Part shown: positions 1 to 11,149 of the stretch, in pieces | How the letters are laid out: the number at the start of each line of letters is the position of its first letter | Numbering within the stretch: position 1 is the first letter of the stretch | NCBI GenBank assembly: GCA_000727475.1 | Contig: KL647292.1 | Span: forward strand, 2,733,592-2,797,591 | Length of the DNA: 64,000 bases | DNA from: Sarcocystis neurona | Lineage: Eukaryota; Apicomplexa; Conoidasida; Eucoccidiorida; Sarcocystidae | Direction of reading: 5' to 3' | Notes under the pieces: generated by a model | The model's database searches: none | What the model was told of the DNA's origin: nothing | The model's input: only the letters and a program-made list of their open reading frames with translations | Translations under genes and position numbers: made by a program

Positions 1-1
1 T

Positions 2-3000
2 CCACTTCCAGGAGCTGCTGCGGCACCTCTCGGACACGAGCAGCGTTTAGAGCAGGAGGAACGGCATCATGCCGGGAGCGCAGGAGGAGCACCGGAGTAT
101 CTCCCACAACAGCACGCACCACATTTGCATGCGTTCGGCGCATCGAGACCCGGTGCTCCTGGAGCTGCTGCCGGTCCCTCACCCGCTGCAGGGGCGAGAC
201 TGTTGCCTGCTCCTGGCAGAACAGCAGCTGGAGGTATGCTCGGGCCGGGCGACAAGCAGACGCTGCCCATGAGTGCAGCAGGAGGAGCAGCAGCACAGCC
301 GGGAATACTGGAACTTGCAGGGGGACCAGGTTTTGTTGGTGCCACCCGTCCTCCTTTGTATCCTCCGTACGGACACTTGGGTGGTACTCCCGACGCCGCT
401 GCCTACATGCGTGCTCTTGACACGGGAGTACCTGGGACTGCAGGACCTGTGTCGCTGCATCAGCAGCAGCAGCCAGGTCCTAGAACGGCGACTGTCACTG
501 AACCGACGCGAAGTGGGAGCAGCACGTTCGGCGTGGAAGCAACAGCAGCAGACGCAGCTGCTACCAGTAGCACGAAGAAGGCCGACGAATGTGAGGACGA
601 GGCGGTCGACCCGGTGGCTGCTGCAGCTGCCGCGTACGCGAAGGAGCAGGCGGCTCGGCAGCAGCAGCAACTGCTACTGCTGCAGCAGCAGCAACAGCAG
701 CAGCAGAGGCGGATGATGCACCAGCAGCAGATCCTACCTCCAGGCGTTCCGTCATGGGCGACCCCAGTAGCAGCAGGGCAAGGAGTAGCTCCAGGAGTGC
801 AACAGCACGCGCAGCAGGCGCTGTGGGGAGACGCTGCTGCTGTAGCTACTCCTGCTTCGCGGCATGCGCCAGGATCGGACGGTCTGCCTCCGCCACCTGC
901 AGCAGGGTCGCCGCAGCAGCCACCGCATCTGCTGCAGCCCCCTCACGCTCAGCAACAGCAGCAACAGCAATTGATGCCACCGCCGCACCCTCAGCACCAG
1001 CCACCACAACAGCCGCCCCAGCCAGAGCAGCAGACGCAGCAGCAACAGCAGACGCAGCAGCAGCCGGCGCAGCAGCAGCAGCAGGGGCAACAGCAGGCGA
1101 AGCCACCTGCGCATTTGATTTCCCCATACATACAACAACAGGCGCAGTATGGAGCACCGCCGGCTCCAGCAACGGGGACACAGCAGCATTTGCAGCCTGC
1201 CACACAACCTCCGAGGCCGCCGCCGCACGGTGCCACTGCTGCCCCGCCACCTGCTGCAGCCGCTGCACCTGGAGGACTAGTGCCGCGACCTCCTGCAACT
1301 CCTCCAACGCCTGCTGCAGGCACGAGACCTGCTGGTGCGCTGTCTGCCGGTGCCGGATTGCTGGGAGCCGCAGGCAGCATGACACCAGCTGGCGCCGCAG
1401 CGGCTGCACCCGCTGTGTCTGTATCCGCTAGCGCCAGCGCCTATCAACAGCAGCAGCAACGCCTGCAGCAACAGCATCAACAACGTATCCAGCAACAGCA
1501 GCAGCAGCAACAACAGCAAGCCGGGCAGCCGCCGCTGCCTCCGACCGCTCGCCTGCAGTCGCCTCAACCACCGCAGCAACCGGGACAGCCAGGGCTGCTG
1601 TCGCAGCAGCAACAGCCAGGATTGCTGCAGCAGCAGCCGGGGCAACCGGGACTGCTGCCACAGCAGCCAGGACAGCAAGGGCTGCGGCAGCACCAGCAGA
1701 CAGGGCTGCTACCCCCGCAGCCGCCACAACCACCACAGCAGCAGCAGCCGGGTTTGCTGCCACAGCAGCAGCAGCAGCCAGGGTTGCTGCAGCCAGGCGT
1801 CTTGTCACCGCCGCAGCAGCAGCCGGGGGTTCTGCCACCTCAGCAGCAGTTGGGGGTTCTTCCCCCCTCCCAGCAGCAGGGCTTGCTGGTGCAGCAGCAG
1901 CCACAAACAGGAATGCTGCCACAGCAGCAGCAGCAGCATCCAGGACTGCTACCGCCACAACAGCAGCCAGGACTGGTGCAGCAGCCGCCGCAGCCTGGAG
2001 CATTGATGCCGTCGCCGCCGCAGCCGATAGGTTTGGCACCGATGCAGCAGCAGCAGCAGCAACCAGGCAAGTTACCCCAGCAGCAGCAGCAACCGTCTGG
2101 GGCTTTGCTGCAGCATCCACCCGGCATACAGCCGCAGCAACAGCAGCAGCCGGGTGGGCCGCTTCCACCACAGCCGCCAGGAAGTTTGCTCCCATCGCCG
2201 CCCCAACAGCCAGGTGCTTTGCTGCAGCCACAGCAGCAGGGAGGTGGTCTGATACAACCGCTGCAGCAGCCGGGTGGACTACTACAGTCGCCGCAGCAGG
2301 GACTTGGATTGTTGCAGCAGCCCAAAGTCTTCCCTCCTCCTCCTGGAATGCCAGCAGCATCTCCGCCGCCGAGTCCAGCAGGCGCAGCAGGAGCGCAGCC
2401 ACACGGACCTGCGACTAGTCCTTGGGGTGTGCAGCAGCATGCAGCACCATCAGCAGGAGGGGTTCCTCCGCCACCACCTCCTCCTCCGCCTTTCGCTGCT
2501 CCTGGACAGCCACCGCCTCCACAGCCGAGCACCAGCAGCAGCAGCAGCGGGAGTGGGACGAAGAGCTTCCCCCCGGCTCCACCACCACGCAGTGCTGCTG
2601 CCGCGTCTGCGTTGGAAGAGGCGAAGGCAGCAGCAGCAGGAATTGGAGGGGGGAGCGGCAGCGGGAGCACGGCAACGAAGAGTGCCGGGGCTGGTGGTTC
2701 TACCGCACCTGCAGCAGGTGCCGCAGCCGCACCGTTGAGCGGCAGCAAAGTCCCTGGCATGTCCCCAGCGGCTGCCGCAGCAGCGGCGGCAGCGGCTGCG
2801 CTTGCTGCAGCAGCGATGGCGGCGAAGAAGAAAGGAGAGGAAGCGGCAGAGGCTAAGGCGCGTGCAGCAGAACTTCAGCGACAACAGGGGCGGCAGGCGA
2901 CAGCGGAGGGGGATTCTGCTGCTCAGACAGCTGGTGAGACGGCGTCCGCAGCAAGCAGCAGCGCAACGTCTGCTACGCTCCTGGGAGCAGCAACGCAGCG

Positions 3001-3259
3001 GCTCAACGCAATTAATGCAGCAGCAGGATTTGGAGCAATTGGCGGCGCTGCGTTGCCCGGAGGTGCTTCATCGTCCGTGGCTACGCCTAACCCGTTCGGT
3101 AGTTTAATTGCCGGTAGCATGGCCAGCACACCTGCGACAAACACTGCTGTTGCTGCTCCGGGCGGGCTTTCTGCGGGTGTCTTAGCAGCGGCAGAAGCAG
3201 CGAAACGAGCTGCGGCGGCCATCAGCGCATCTCTTTCTGCGGGTTTGCCGCAGTGCTAG
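2..3259 (+). CDS. Gln/Pro/Ala-rich low-complexity protein, 3' part
   Basis: One reading frame stays open from base 2 to a TAG at 3257-3259, so the gene starts left of the window and at least 1085 residues are present. The protein is almost entirely homopolymer and short-repeat sequence. It runs from Ala/Gly/Gln-rich, through Gln tracts, to a long block rich in Gln, Pro, Gly and Leu (about 1585-2320), a Pro/Ser block, an Ala tract with a short charged stretch (about 2760-2880), and an Ala-rich tail ending in AISASLSAGLPQC. I see no catalytic motif, zinc finger, RNA-binding motif, signal peptide or membrane segment. Gln/Pro-rich tails like this occur on coccidian transcription and RNA-processing proteins, but a conserved domain would have to lie upstream, outside the window. 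Many overlapping open frames on both strands here are artefacts of the CAG repeat. That this frame is coding is well supported by its length; function is unknown. Confidence 0.75.
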   Translation, partial: PLPGAAAAPLGHEQRLEQEERHHAGSAGGAPEYLPQQHAPHLHAFGASRPGAPGAAAGPSPAAGARLLPAPGRTAAGGMLGPGDKQTLPMSAAGGAAAQPGILELAGGPGFVGATRPPLYPPYGHLGGTPDAAAYMRALDTGVPGTAGPVSLHQQQQPGPRTATVTEPTRSGSSTFGVEATAADAAATSSTKKADECEDEAVDPVAAAAAAYAKEQAARQQQQLLLLQQQQQQQQRRMMHQQQILPPGVPSWATPVAAGQGVAPGVQQHAQQALWGDAAAVATPASRHAPGSDGLPPPPAAGSPQQPPHLLQPPHAQQQQQQQLMPPPHPQHQPPQQPPQPEQQTQQQQQTQQQPAQQQQQGQQQAKPPAHLISPYIQQQAQYGAPPAPATGTQQHLQPATQPPRPPPHGATAAPPPAAAAAPGGLVPRPPATPPTPAAGTRPAGALSAGAGLLGAAGSMTPAGAAAAAPAVSVSASASAYQQQQQRLQQQHQQRIQQQQQQQQQQAGQPPLPPTARLQSPQPPQQPGQPGLLSQQQQPGLLQQQPGQPGLLPQQPGQQGLRQHQQTGLLPPQPPQPPQQQQPGLLPQQQQQPGLLQPGVLSPPQQQPGVLPPQQQLGVLPPSQQQGLLVQQQPQTGMLPQQQQQHPGLLPPQQQPGLVQQPPQPGALMPSPPQPIGLAPMQQQQQQPGKLPQQQQQPSGALLQHPPGIQPQQQQQPGGPLPPQPPGSLLPSPPQQPGALLQPQQQGGGLIQPLQQPGGLLQSPQQGLGLLQQPKVFPPPPGMPAASPPPSPAGAAGAQPHGPATSPWGVQQHAAPSAGGVPPPPPPPPPFAAPGQPPPPQPSTSSSSSGSGTKSFPPAPPPRSAAAASALEEAKAAAAGIGGGSGSGSTATKSAGAGGSTAPAAGAAAAPLSGSKVPGMSPAAAAAAAAAAALAAAAMAAKKKGEEAAEAKARAAELQRQQGRQATAEGDSAAQTAGETASAASSSATSATLLGAATQRLNAINAAAGFGAIGGAALPGGASSSVATPNPFGSLIAGSMASTPATNTAVAAPGGLSAGVLAAAEAAKRAAAAISASLSAGLPQC
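1585..2320 (+). repeat. Degenerate PGLL-centred peptide repeat in coding DNA
   Basis: About 25 degenerate copies of a unit of roughly 8-14 residues are read in frame, with a core like QQQPGLLPQ. Variants include PGVL, PGAL, PGML and GGLL. The unit spacing varies and the Gln codons are a mix of CAG and CAA, so this is an imperfect minisatellite and not a pure CAG run. Confidence 0.75.
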
Positions 3260-4643
3260 TGGCAGCAGCAGCTCGGTCGTGACACAGCAGTGCGCAGCAC
3301 GAGTCGCAGAGACTGGCTCGCAAGAGGCGGAGGAGCAGCCCACTGGCGCAAGCAGCAGCAGCAGGCAGCGAGCAGCAACAGAAGCGTCTGGTAGGATCGT
3401 TACCACAGCGACGGGGGGGGGGGGTGAGAGCTATCCCAGCGGCAGCGATCTTGACGCGTGTACCAACGGAACCAACTGATCAGGGTAGTGTTTCAGCAGC
3501 TACAAACCAACATTAGCAGCTGTAGAAGAAAAGTGTTTTGCATGTGTGCAGTGTAACGGCTACCGAAGAAGACATTTGTACCTGCCGCGCGTCCATGTCA
3601 AAGTAAGAGGCGCCGCCACACGTAACGACACCACAAAAGACAACAGCCCCATGGCTGTTGTCGGAGGTGAAGTGTTGGAATGTGTTCACAGAATCGATTC
3701 GTACAATTCACACAACTGCCACCCTCCACTGCATACATCGCACACGTGTGCGCCGAAGCCACACATATACCCCAGCACAAATGCGCATACATACGTGTGC
3801 ATTCATGCGTACGGAGATGCGTCGAGCTGAGGCTCATTTAACACGCGCAGGTGCGTTTGTGTATGGTGGTTACCCCGCTGTTTACATACATCCCATCAGT
3901 ATGTGGACGTGTGTCCGTATGTGCCGCGGCGCCGTCTCGCCGCCGCGACGAGAGAGCATCGGCCAGTATCCACCACGTGTGCAGAATTCTCTACCCATGT
4001 GGTGAAGCTGAAGAAGTAATGTCGGATGTGAATGTGCGCGCCCGCTAGTGACTGCGGGGGCCGTAGCATTGTGTCGGAACAGCCAGGGGTGGTGCTGCGG
4101 CTACGAGTTGCCGCACTTCCGCGCTGTATTTGCAGACCGTGCAACGTAATTTCCACAGTAGGGGGCGTATGAAAAGCGGGCGTTAAAACAACTTTTTTGA
4201 CGTGTTGCCGCTCTGCGTGTTCCGTTGAGGTTGTTACTCGAAGCGGTCGTGGCGGAATACTAAAAGAAGTGCGTGGTGGGTGGTACTGACCCGTAGAAGC
4301 TGTGTTGCGTGGTAACGCGTGTGGATGCGGCGAAGGACAAGGGAAGTGACAGGGCAGAAAGCTGCGGAGTTCACGGCGAAGTGCCTTCTGTTTAGTTTTG
4401 AACGTATCAGTGGTTTCAAAGATTACGACTGCGCGGAGGGAGCAAATGTGTGTTTGTGTGTGTTTACCGGTGGGTACGCCTGTAACCCGTGGCGTAGCGT
4501 GGAAGTGCTATATGTATGCATATACGTATTTGTGCCCTGTTTGAGACCAGGAAGACTTGAAAAGACGGCGGGTGTGCATCTCCGTGCAAATTCAGTGTAC
4601 TGACAGAGAAGCAACTTGGAACTCTTGTGCTTTGTTGCCTCTT

Positions 4644-4645
4644 TG

Positions 4646-4691
<46 letters not shown>
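4644..4691. repeat. (GT)n microsatellite
   Basis: A nearly pure GT run of about 48 bases with one GC interruption. It lies in the gene-poor spacer and has no visible role. Confidence 0.95.
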
Positions 4692-4693
<2 letters not shown>

Positions 4694-4900
4694 TTACCGT
4701 CTGGGGGTGGACACAGATGCACGTTATGCATCATTCCGAACAGCTGTTGATTCAAAAACCTGTGAACGAACGACGCGGTGGTAGACCGTGTATAGGTACT
4801 TTCTATAATTCTTTACAGCATCGCTGAACGATGTCTCAAATATATACGTGTGTGTGTATATCCGTATGTACAAGAAGGTACGTGCACACGTGAATAAATC

Positions 4901-4998
4901 AGAATGACAGGTAACAGCGCTGCGGAACTGATGCGTTAGTGTTGTTGCGAGAAAGACTAGAATGACCGGTAACAGCGCTGCGGAACTGGTGCGTTAGA
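4901..4998. repeat. Direct repeat, 2 copies, period 58
   Basis: A 39-base unit beginning AGAATGACAGGTAACAGCGC occurs at 4901 and again at 4959 with two visible differences. About 19 unrelated bases separate the copies. Confidence 0.9.
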
Positions 4999-7900
4999 GA
5001 GGTCTGGCAGTCTCCGCTGCCTTGAAAATACGGATGTTTTGCTACTTTAGTGGAGAACCTCGCGTGGAAGGAGAGGTGGAGCAGCTAAGGCAGCATGAGA
5101 AGTGAACACCTGTTTCACTCTGATTACTCCGGCAATAGTGGCTTCTGCTACGGTTTACTACCATAATGCAGAGCCCTAGCTGCCGAGAGAGAGAAGTGGC
5201 TGCGTCCTACGGACAGCTGCGACTTCGGGTGCCCCGTTACGTCGGTGCTGTTGGTATTGCCGCCGAAGATAATGCCGCTGGTCGCAGGAGACGTATGCTG
5301 ACGCTAGAAACCATCAAGTAGTGCTGCTGCGACGGACATGCATTTCGTGCTGTTGTGCGCAGAGTCGTGGCTGCTGCGGTAGACCGTTGCGGTCGTTGCT
5401 GCTGCAGCACACAAGTACCACTACCACTCCTGCTGCGAGGGCACGGAGTTGCCAGCTCCATTTGAAGCTACTTGTACGGACAGATAGCTGCTACTGCTTG
5501 AAAAACCCAACTCTTTTCTTGCTGGTGCGCAGTACGCAAGGACAGTCGATACTTTCGTCTGCAGAAGGCGTAAGCTTCTGTTGGAGGGGAACACAAGATA
5601 CGAAAGATGTGTATGAATCAGACTACTGAATTAATGCTGAAGTTGCTGTGGACTGCAGGGGCCGCTGCTGGCGGCAGAGTATGGCGGGGGGGTGCTGCAG
5701 ACTGCACAAAGACGCATGTGCTACAGCTGCACGCAAATGTGGACAATGCTGCTGTCGCTGGCACCGACACGCTGGCGCCTGCCCTGCTGGCGGAGCAGAA
5801 AAGTTTGTTCTTTCTGCGTCACTAGCGGAAAAAAGTGCTGTCAGTGCGGCTCATGTACCTGACGCACGCAACCGTTGCTGCTTCGGCCCGCGCGTAGCGA
5901 TACATCGTGCTTTCCAGAATCAAAGTGTGGAGACCGTGCGACTGCTTTCGAAAAGTAGGAAATTCGCTGGTTGCACTGGCGACGTTGAATCATTGGAAAC
6001 GTTGATACTGTCGAGAGATGCCAGGGACACGCCATTAGGAGTGCTTGAATACCTCTGGGTGGAGTTGCAGTGAACGCAGTGATCAGTGGTGCTGCCTGTG
6101 CTGCAGAGGGATGGCAGTGGTCCGATTAAGAAAGAGAGATGAATGCTGCTGTGTATACAGGGAGGCACTCTGCGCTTCAGCACACGAGTGTCAGTTGCGC
6201 GGCGTCCCCAGCTGATGATACCCGCAGGCGATTGTATAGCTGCGGCTACACATCTCTTCGACGCTCGAGCAAAATGTTGGACGCCGATACTGCTGCAGCC
6301 AGACAGTTGCCGCCGTTGTGGAGGAGACGCGAAGGTTATCTGAATCTTCCATAGCGGAAAGAACTGTACAGCTAACGCTGTATGTATCCCTGTCGTACGA
6401 GTAATGTACTGTGCCCAGCTTTGGTGGACACGGTTGTTCATAATTAACTCGCATGTGGCAGGTACTACTGTCGTTCATTCAGACGCGAAAGGGGTACGTA
6501 CGTGTTGCTGCTCAGATAGAACAGCAGCAGCCGCCGACGTCGGCGGTAGGAAGCACCGACTTCTGCGGCAGCTGCCGCTGCATATGTTCAACATCCAGCG
6601 CACTAACTGGAGCTTGTAATTTGTTATTGCTGATGGAAGCTGGTGTGACGGTCACAGGACCGCGGCAGCTTCAACTCTCAGTAATGCTGCAGAGTGACAA
6701 GACCGTTCCCTGCACAGCTGCCTTTTGCCGCAGAACTACTTTCCAGTGACGATCCTACCTTCATCGTCAAAACGGTCTGTGCATCTTGCTGTTGCTGGAG
6801 CGGCTACAGCAAATGTTTCTTGCCTTGTTTCTCTGAAGAGGTGTATTCCTGCTGCAGTTGCACAGGCTACAGAGAAAAAAAAAGTGATCTGGAAACCTTG
6901 ATATGCATTTGGATGAGCAGTCTTCCGGAGGGGTGAAGTCGAGAACTGGTGGAGGTTCCTCGTCTCGACACTGGGAATCTTCACGGCCCCCGCTGTCGTC
7001 TGCTATGCTTTTGCCCTGCATACGCAGCCACAGGACTTCTCAGCAGCGGTTCTCACTCGAGCAGGTGGATGTGTGATTTGGTGGGCCCTGGGAAGTGTAC
7101 GGGACCGGGTGAGCACGTGACGTATACAATCAACGCATAATATTAGAGGTGCATGTGGAGGTAAATCGAAATATGGAGGCTGGTGTCTTCCGACAAAAGC
7201 TGCTCCACCCAGAAAGTTCTGGTGGAATTCCTAGGTGATCTATACAGTCAAAAAAGAATTTGTGACGCCCGCGTGCGAGCCGAACCGCACATGCGCCGTA
7301 CGAGACAGTAGCTGTTTCCCCACTGATTCACACAAATAAAGTGATCCGTGCCAATTTAACGATCGTCTTAGGCGAATTGGAACAAACCTCTGACACGCTT
7401 CGCCATTGTCGAATACAGTGAGGAAACATGCTTTCTGGCACGAAAACAGGGGAACAAACAGCATTCTCTGAACGCTGCTTGTTTGAGCGCTTGTCAGTTC
7501 GTTCCTCAATCTTGCCCTTGAAGAACCCTCTTCGGTAGCTGCATAGGCATGATATTTGCGGACCCATGTGCGTATAAACTTGTACGTGTCTGTGTCTGTA
7601 TGTATACTATGCAATGTGAATAGGCAATGTTATCACATGTGTCTATGGAAATGCATCATTTCAACACCTGAAGTTGCTAAGTTTCTTCAAGAAATGAAAA
7701 TGCTGCCGGTGGAGATGCCAGGGCACAACCGCCTTCACAAAGGCTCTTTGCAGGGTGAGAAGTGAATACATGTTATAGTTCGGTGAACGAACTTCACCCT
7801 GGGCCATGGCTCCGTCAGTGTCCTGCCCGTCTGCCGGTATGCGCCCTCGTTCACTACTCGCGAGCTGCCGCTTCTAGACATGCTTGACACAGAAACGATG

Positions 7901-8757
7901 GTAGTCTAAAATGTTGGTCAGTCTGTACGTTGTAGTGAATCACTAGTTGAATAACAGTCCTGGTTTCAACGCCCCTCCAACGGCAGCATCTTTTTTTGCT
8001 AAAAAGGAGCGTCTACGACTCAATGGCAAACAGGCCAAGAAACTGTGCCCTCAGGAGCGCCGGAGCGTGCGGCCGTAGTTTTAATGGATTAACCCTCCTG
8101 TGCAATTGTCTGAATTTTCTTGTGACTTCTGTGTCTATACGTCGCTGGAAACTTCTGGGGAGCTCTGCCGTAGTGCAGAGACTTGGACTACCAAAGGACT
8201 GCATGAGTTTTGTGGAGACAGAGCTATGTCACAGCACCACTTTTATGACAACAGAAAACTCTCGTAGGGCGTTTTGGCACTGTCATTGCCACATAGCAAT
8301 GCACGACTAGTGCGTGAGCGCGCGATGAAGGACCTGTATTCGGTGCTTGATGTTGAGCGGCGCAGTGAGTTACTCCCCTGTCCAGAAACAGTGGACTTCT
8401 GGTTACAGCAGTTAACAAGCTAATCCTGAAACTTCTTGATAGTTTTTCAGTGCACATATACGTACCCTGACGTACTGACGGCGGACGTGCTCTCCTCAAG
8501 AGTTTCTTACATCTTTAGAGGCATACGTGCTGACACCAGAGACTCAAATACGTATACGCATAGGGATTTTAGACTGCGTGTAGGGAGGAAGCGGGTTATG
8601 TGTATTGTGTGGTGTATACGCGCATCAGACACTAAGTCAAATAGGAACAGCAGGACGCGAAGGTCTGTAGATTTAAGCCTCGTAGTTTCAGGGATGTGGT
8701 GCACAGCAAGACTCCGGCTCATCACGTGGACGCAGAATGGCGTCACTATACTTAAGC

Positions 8758-8997
8758 GAATACGTGTAGGGCTCTTGCTTCAAATTTAGAGGTGGAGATC
8801 AACTCGTGGTGCGCACAGGAAAACAGTTTGCTCTCGGCGACCAAGTACACACATACACATATATACTGTACATGGCTAAATACGTGTAGGGCTCTTGCGT
8901 CAAGTTTACGGCTGGAGATCAACTCGGGGTGTGCACCGGAAGACAGTTTGCTTTCGATGAGCAAGTACACATATACACGTGTACAGGTATACGTACA
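8758..8997. repeat. Tandem duplication, 2 copies of 120 bp
   Basis: The segment starting at about 8758 is repeated immediately from about 8878. Landmarks such as TACGTGTAGGGCTCTTGC and GGAGATCAACTCG recur exactly 120 bases apart. The copies differ at scattered positions, so the duplication is not recent. No gene is visible in it. Confidence 0.9.
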
Positions 8998-9321
8998 CAC
9001 ATACACATACATACACGCCATAAATTTGACCAGAATTTAGTGGTATGCCTCGTTAGAGCAGCTGGCAGAACTCTATGTCCGGTGTCACTTTACCAGGATG
9101 ATTTTGAAATATGAATGTACGAGCAGTCCAGCATGCATTCTCTCACCAATTTCAACGGAAGGACGTTCAACGTGGCCGCTTCCATCGTAGAAACGATGCG
9201 TCATGTACACATACGCGACATACAAGAGTGTGGAGACGAAGTAGAGTAGAAAGAGGATACACAACAAGCGCTGCTTATAGGGGTTGTGAAGCGGTGATAA
9301 GTCACGTCGAACGCGGCGCCG

Positions 9322-9475
9322 TAAGTCTAACACCTCTCAACTTCGGAGGTGAATACCAAGAGATTCGGACTCACGAGATATTTCATACGTAATTGAGCAA
9401 GTGAATACTCTAAAACCTCTAACTTTTGGAAAGGAGAACGCCAAAAGAATTGGCACTCAGGAGACGATTCCCGAG
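9322..9475. repeat. Decayed tandem duplication, period about 85
   Basis: ACCTCTCAACTTCGGAGG with the following bases is echoed about 85 bases later as ACCTCTAACTTTTGG, and ACTCACGAGA is echoed as CACTCAGGAGA. The match is partial, so this is a weaker call than the 120-bp duplication just upstream. Confidence 0.45.
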
Positions 9476-9869
9476 TCATTTTGGACCTAAGGAGTGCTGG
9501 CAGTCCAAGCGCTAAATATACAGTCACACATAGGTTGATGTTCTCTGCGCCCTTATGGTCGCTCGCATCTTCTGTACGGAACATGCGAACAGCGCGAGGC
9601 GGTCCCGCGTTGCACCAGCTCGTGACGGATGTATTTGATGGGACTACAGCCAGATCGCACAGCGCATCTTTCCACAGTTTTTACATATATTGTTTTTTTA
9701 CTTAAGCTTTCGTTCTCGCACACATACAAAGCTACAGAAGCGTGTCTTGACCGGTACCTGCATCCTACTGCTGCATGGCGATTAAGGTACGTATACTACG
9801 CTCGTGTACGCGTGAGCAGTACATACACCAGAAGTTTGCATATTCTCACGTATATTACGCACTATACTC

Positions 9870-10110
9870 CTCTGTATATAGTCTTTTCCATGAAATATCG
9901 GTGCACCTTTTGAGGCTCCCCAACGTTGTTGTCACATAGACCAAGCGGAAACGTTCTCTCTTGCCGGTGGACAACGAGGGGAGGAGCTGCTCTGCGTTCA
10001 AAAGTGATGATTACTTCTTCCGTGTGCAGTGTCTTGAGATACGGCTCGTCCACCGTGAGCACAGGGGTGACTCGGTTGAGTAGAGGGACATTCTTTTGTG
10101 TGACATTTGT
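9870..10110 (-). other. Isolated protein-like open stretch, possible exon
   Basis: On the minus strand one frame is open for about 80 codons with a balanced, non-repetitive composition (segments such as LTVDEPYLKTLHTEEV and FERRAAPPLVVHRQER). This contrasts with the Cys- or Leu-rich shadow frames around it. I found no ATG, no neighbouring exon and no family resemblance. It could be an orphan exon, a decayed gene fragment or chance. Confidence 0.2.
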
Positions 10111-11149
10111 CGTCTTCGTTCATACATGGGAGTTTTCCTTGAAAAATAACTCCTGCGTAGTTTCTATGCGATCACGTCCGAAATTGGGTCGTGTGCATCT
10201 ACGCACTATCGAGCTGCGGCAAATGTAACCGCACGCACATATCCTTACGTATCTCGGTGTATTTCTATACACATACGTATTTCTGCGTGTGGGAACTCGT
10301 GACCGAATGGTCACGCTGTGCTGCTTCAGTCTATCGTGTGTCACGTACATGTTCGTGAACAGCACAGTAGCCATCGTAACTCACCGTCCGCGTCAACCAA
10401 AGAAAGCCACACACACTGAACTACTTTCGCGAAGGGAAGCTGCAGTCGTAAGATTTCCTTCGCGTCAATCTTGTTGATCCGACTTTTGACGCGTTAATTC
10501 TGGCCGTCTACGTATATCCACGATTCTTAGACTTCATGCAACACACGCCACCAATTCCTGGTCGCCTTTTCTACAGGCTTACTCACACGCGCTCCCGCTC
10601 CTCTGTATCATACCTCTATGCGGAACCACCGCTACCAACCACTCATTCGAGTAAGTTATCTGTCTTTTCTGAGTAAGACACGTCCCTCACTAGTGTCTAA
10701 ACCCTTCTCTATTCAGCCAAGAACAGGGAACTCTAAAGAAACGAGCTTTTCTGTTCGCAAGGGATTTATGTGGGATCCACACGTAGAGGGGGATGTCTTC
10801 TCCCTCGTCAGCTGCTCTTTTCCGTCACGTACAGCTGCGTGGACCGATCCTCCTGAACTTCTCTTTTTTTGAACGCAGGCCACCATTTGTCCGTATGGCT
10901 GCACGCTAGAAAGCACCAAACTAGCTCGGCATACACTTTGTTCCACATCAGAGGAGCTCACCTCCGCTTTCCTTTCACAAAGTGCGTGCGAGCTCTTCTC
11001 GTCCTCCACAAGAAATGTGTGAGCGTCAGGCCACATTAAACAGAAGCCACAACACCAACAGCAACGCGTCTCTCTATAACACATATGTCGACACATGCAC
11101 ACACATATGTATACGTGGAGGGAGAGAGAAGGGTTGCTTTTCTTTCGTG

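Noticed and set aside
1428..2760. Several 300-codon minus-strand frames rich in Ala, Val or Cys
   Set aside because: They mirror the CAG/CCG repeats of the plus-strand Gln/Pro protein in other frames and have no independent support.
5648..6073. Cys-rich plus-strand frame of 141 codons
   Set aside because: The Cys/Arg bias comes from TGC/CGC-rich DNA. There is no conserved Cys spacing, and the neighbouring sequence shows no gene.
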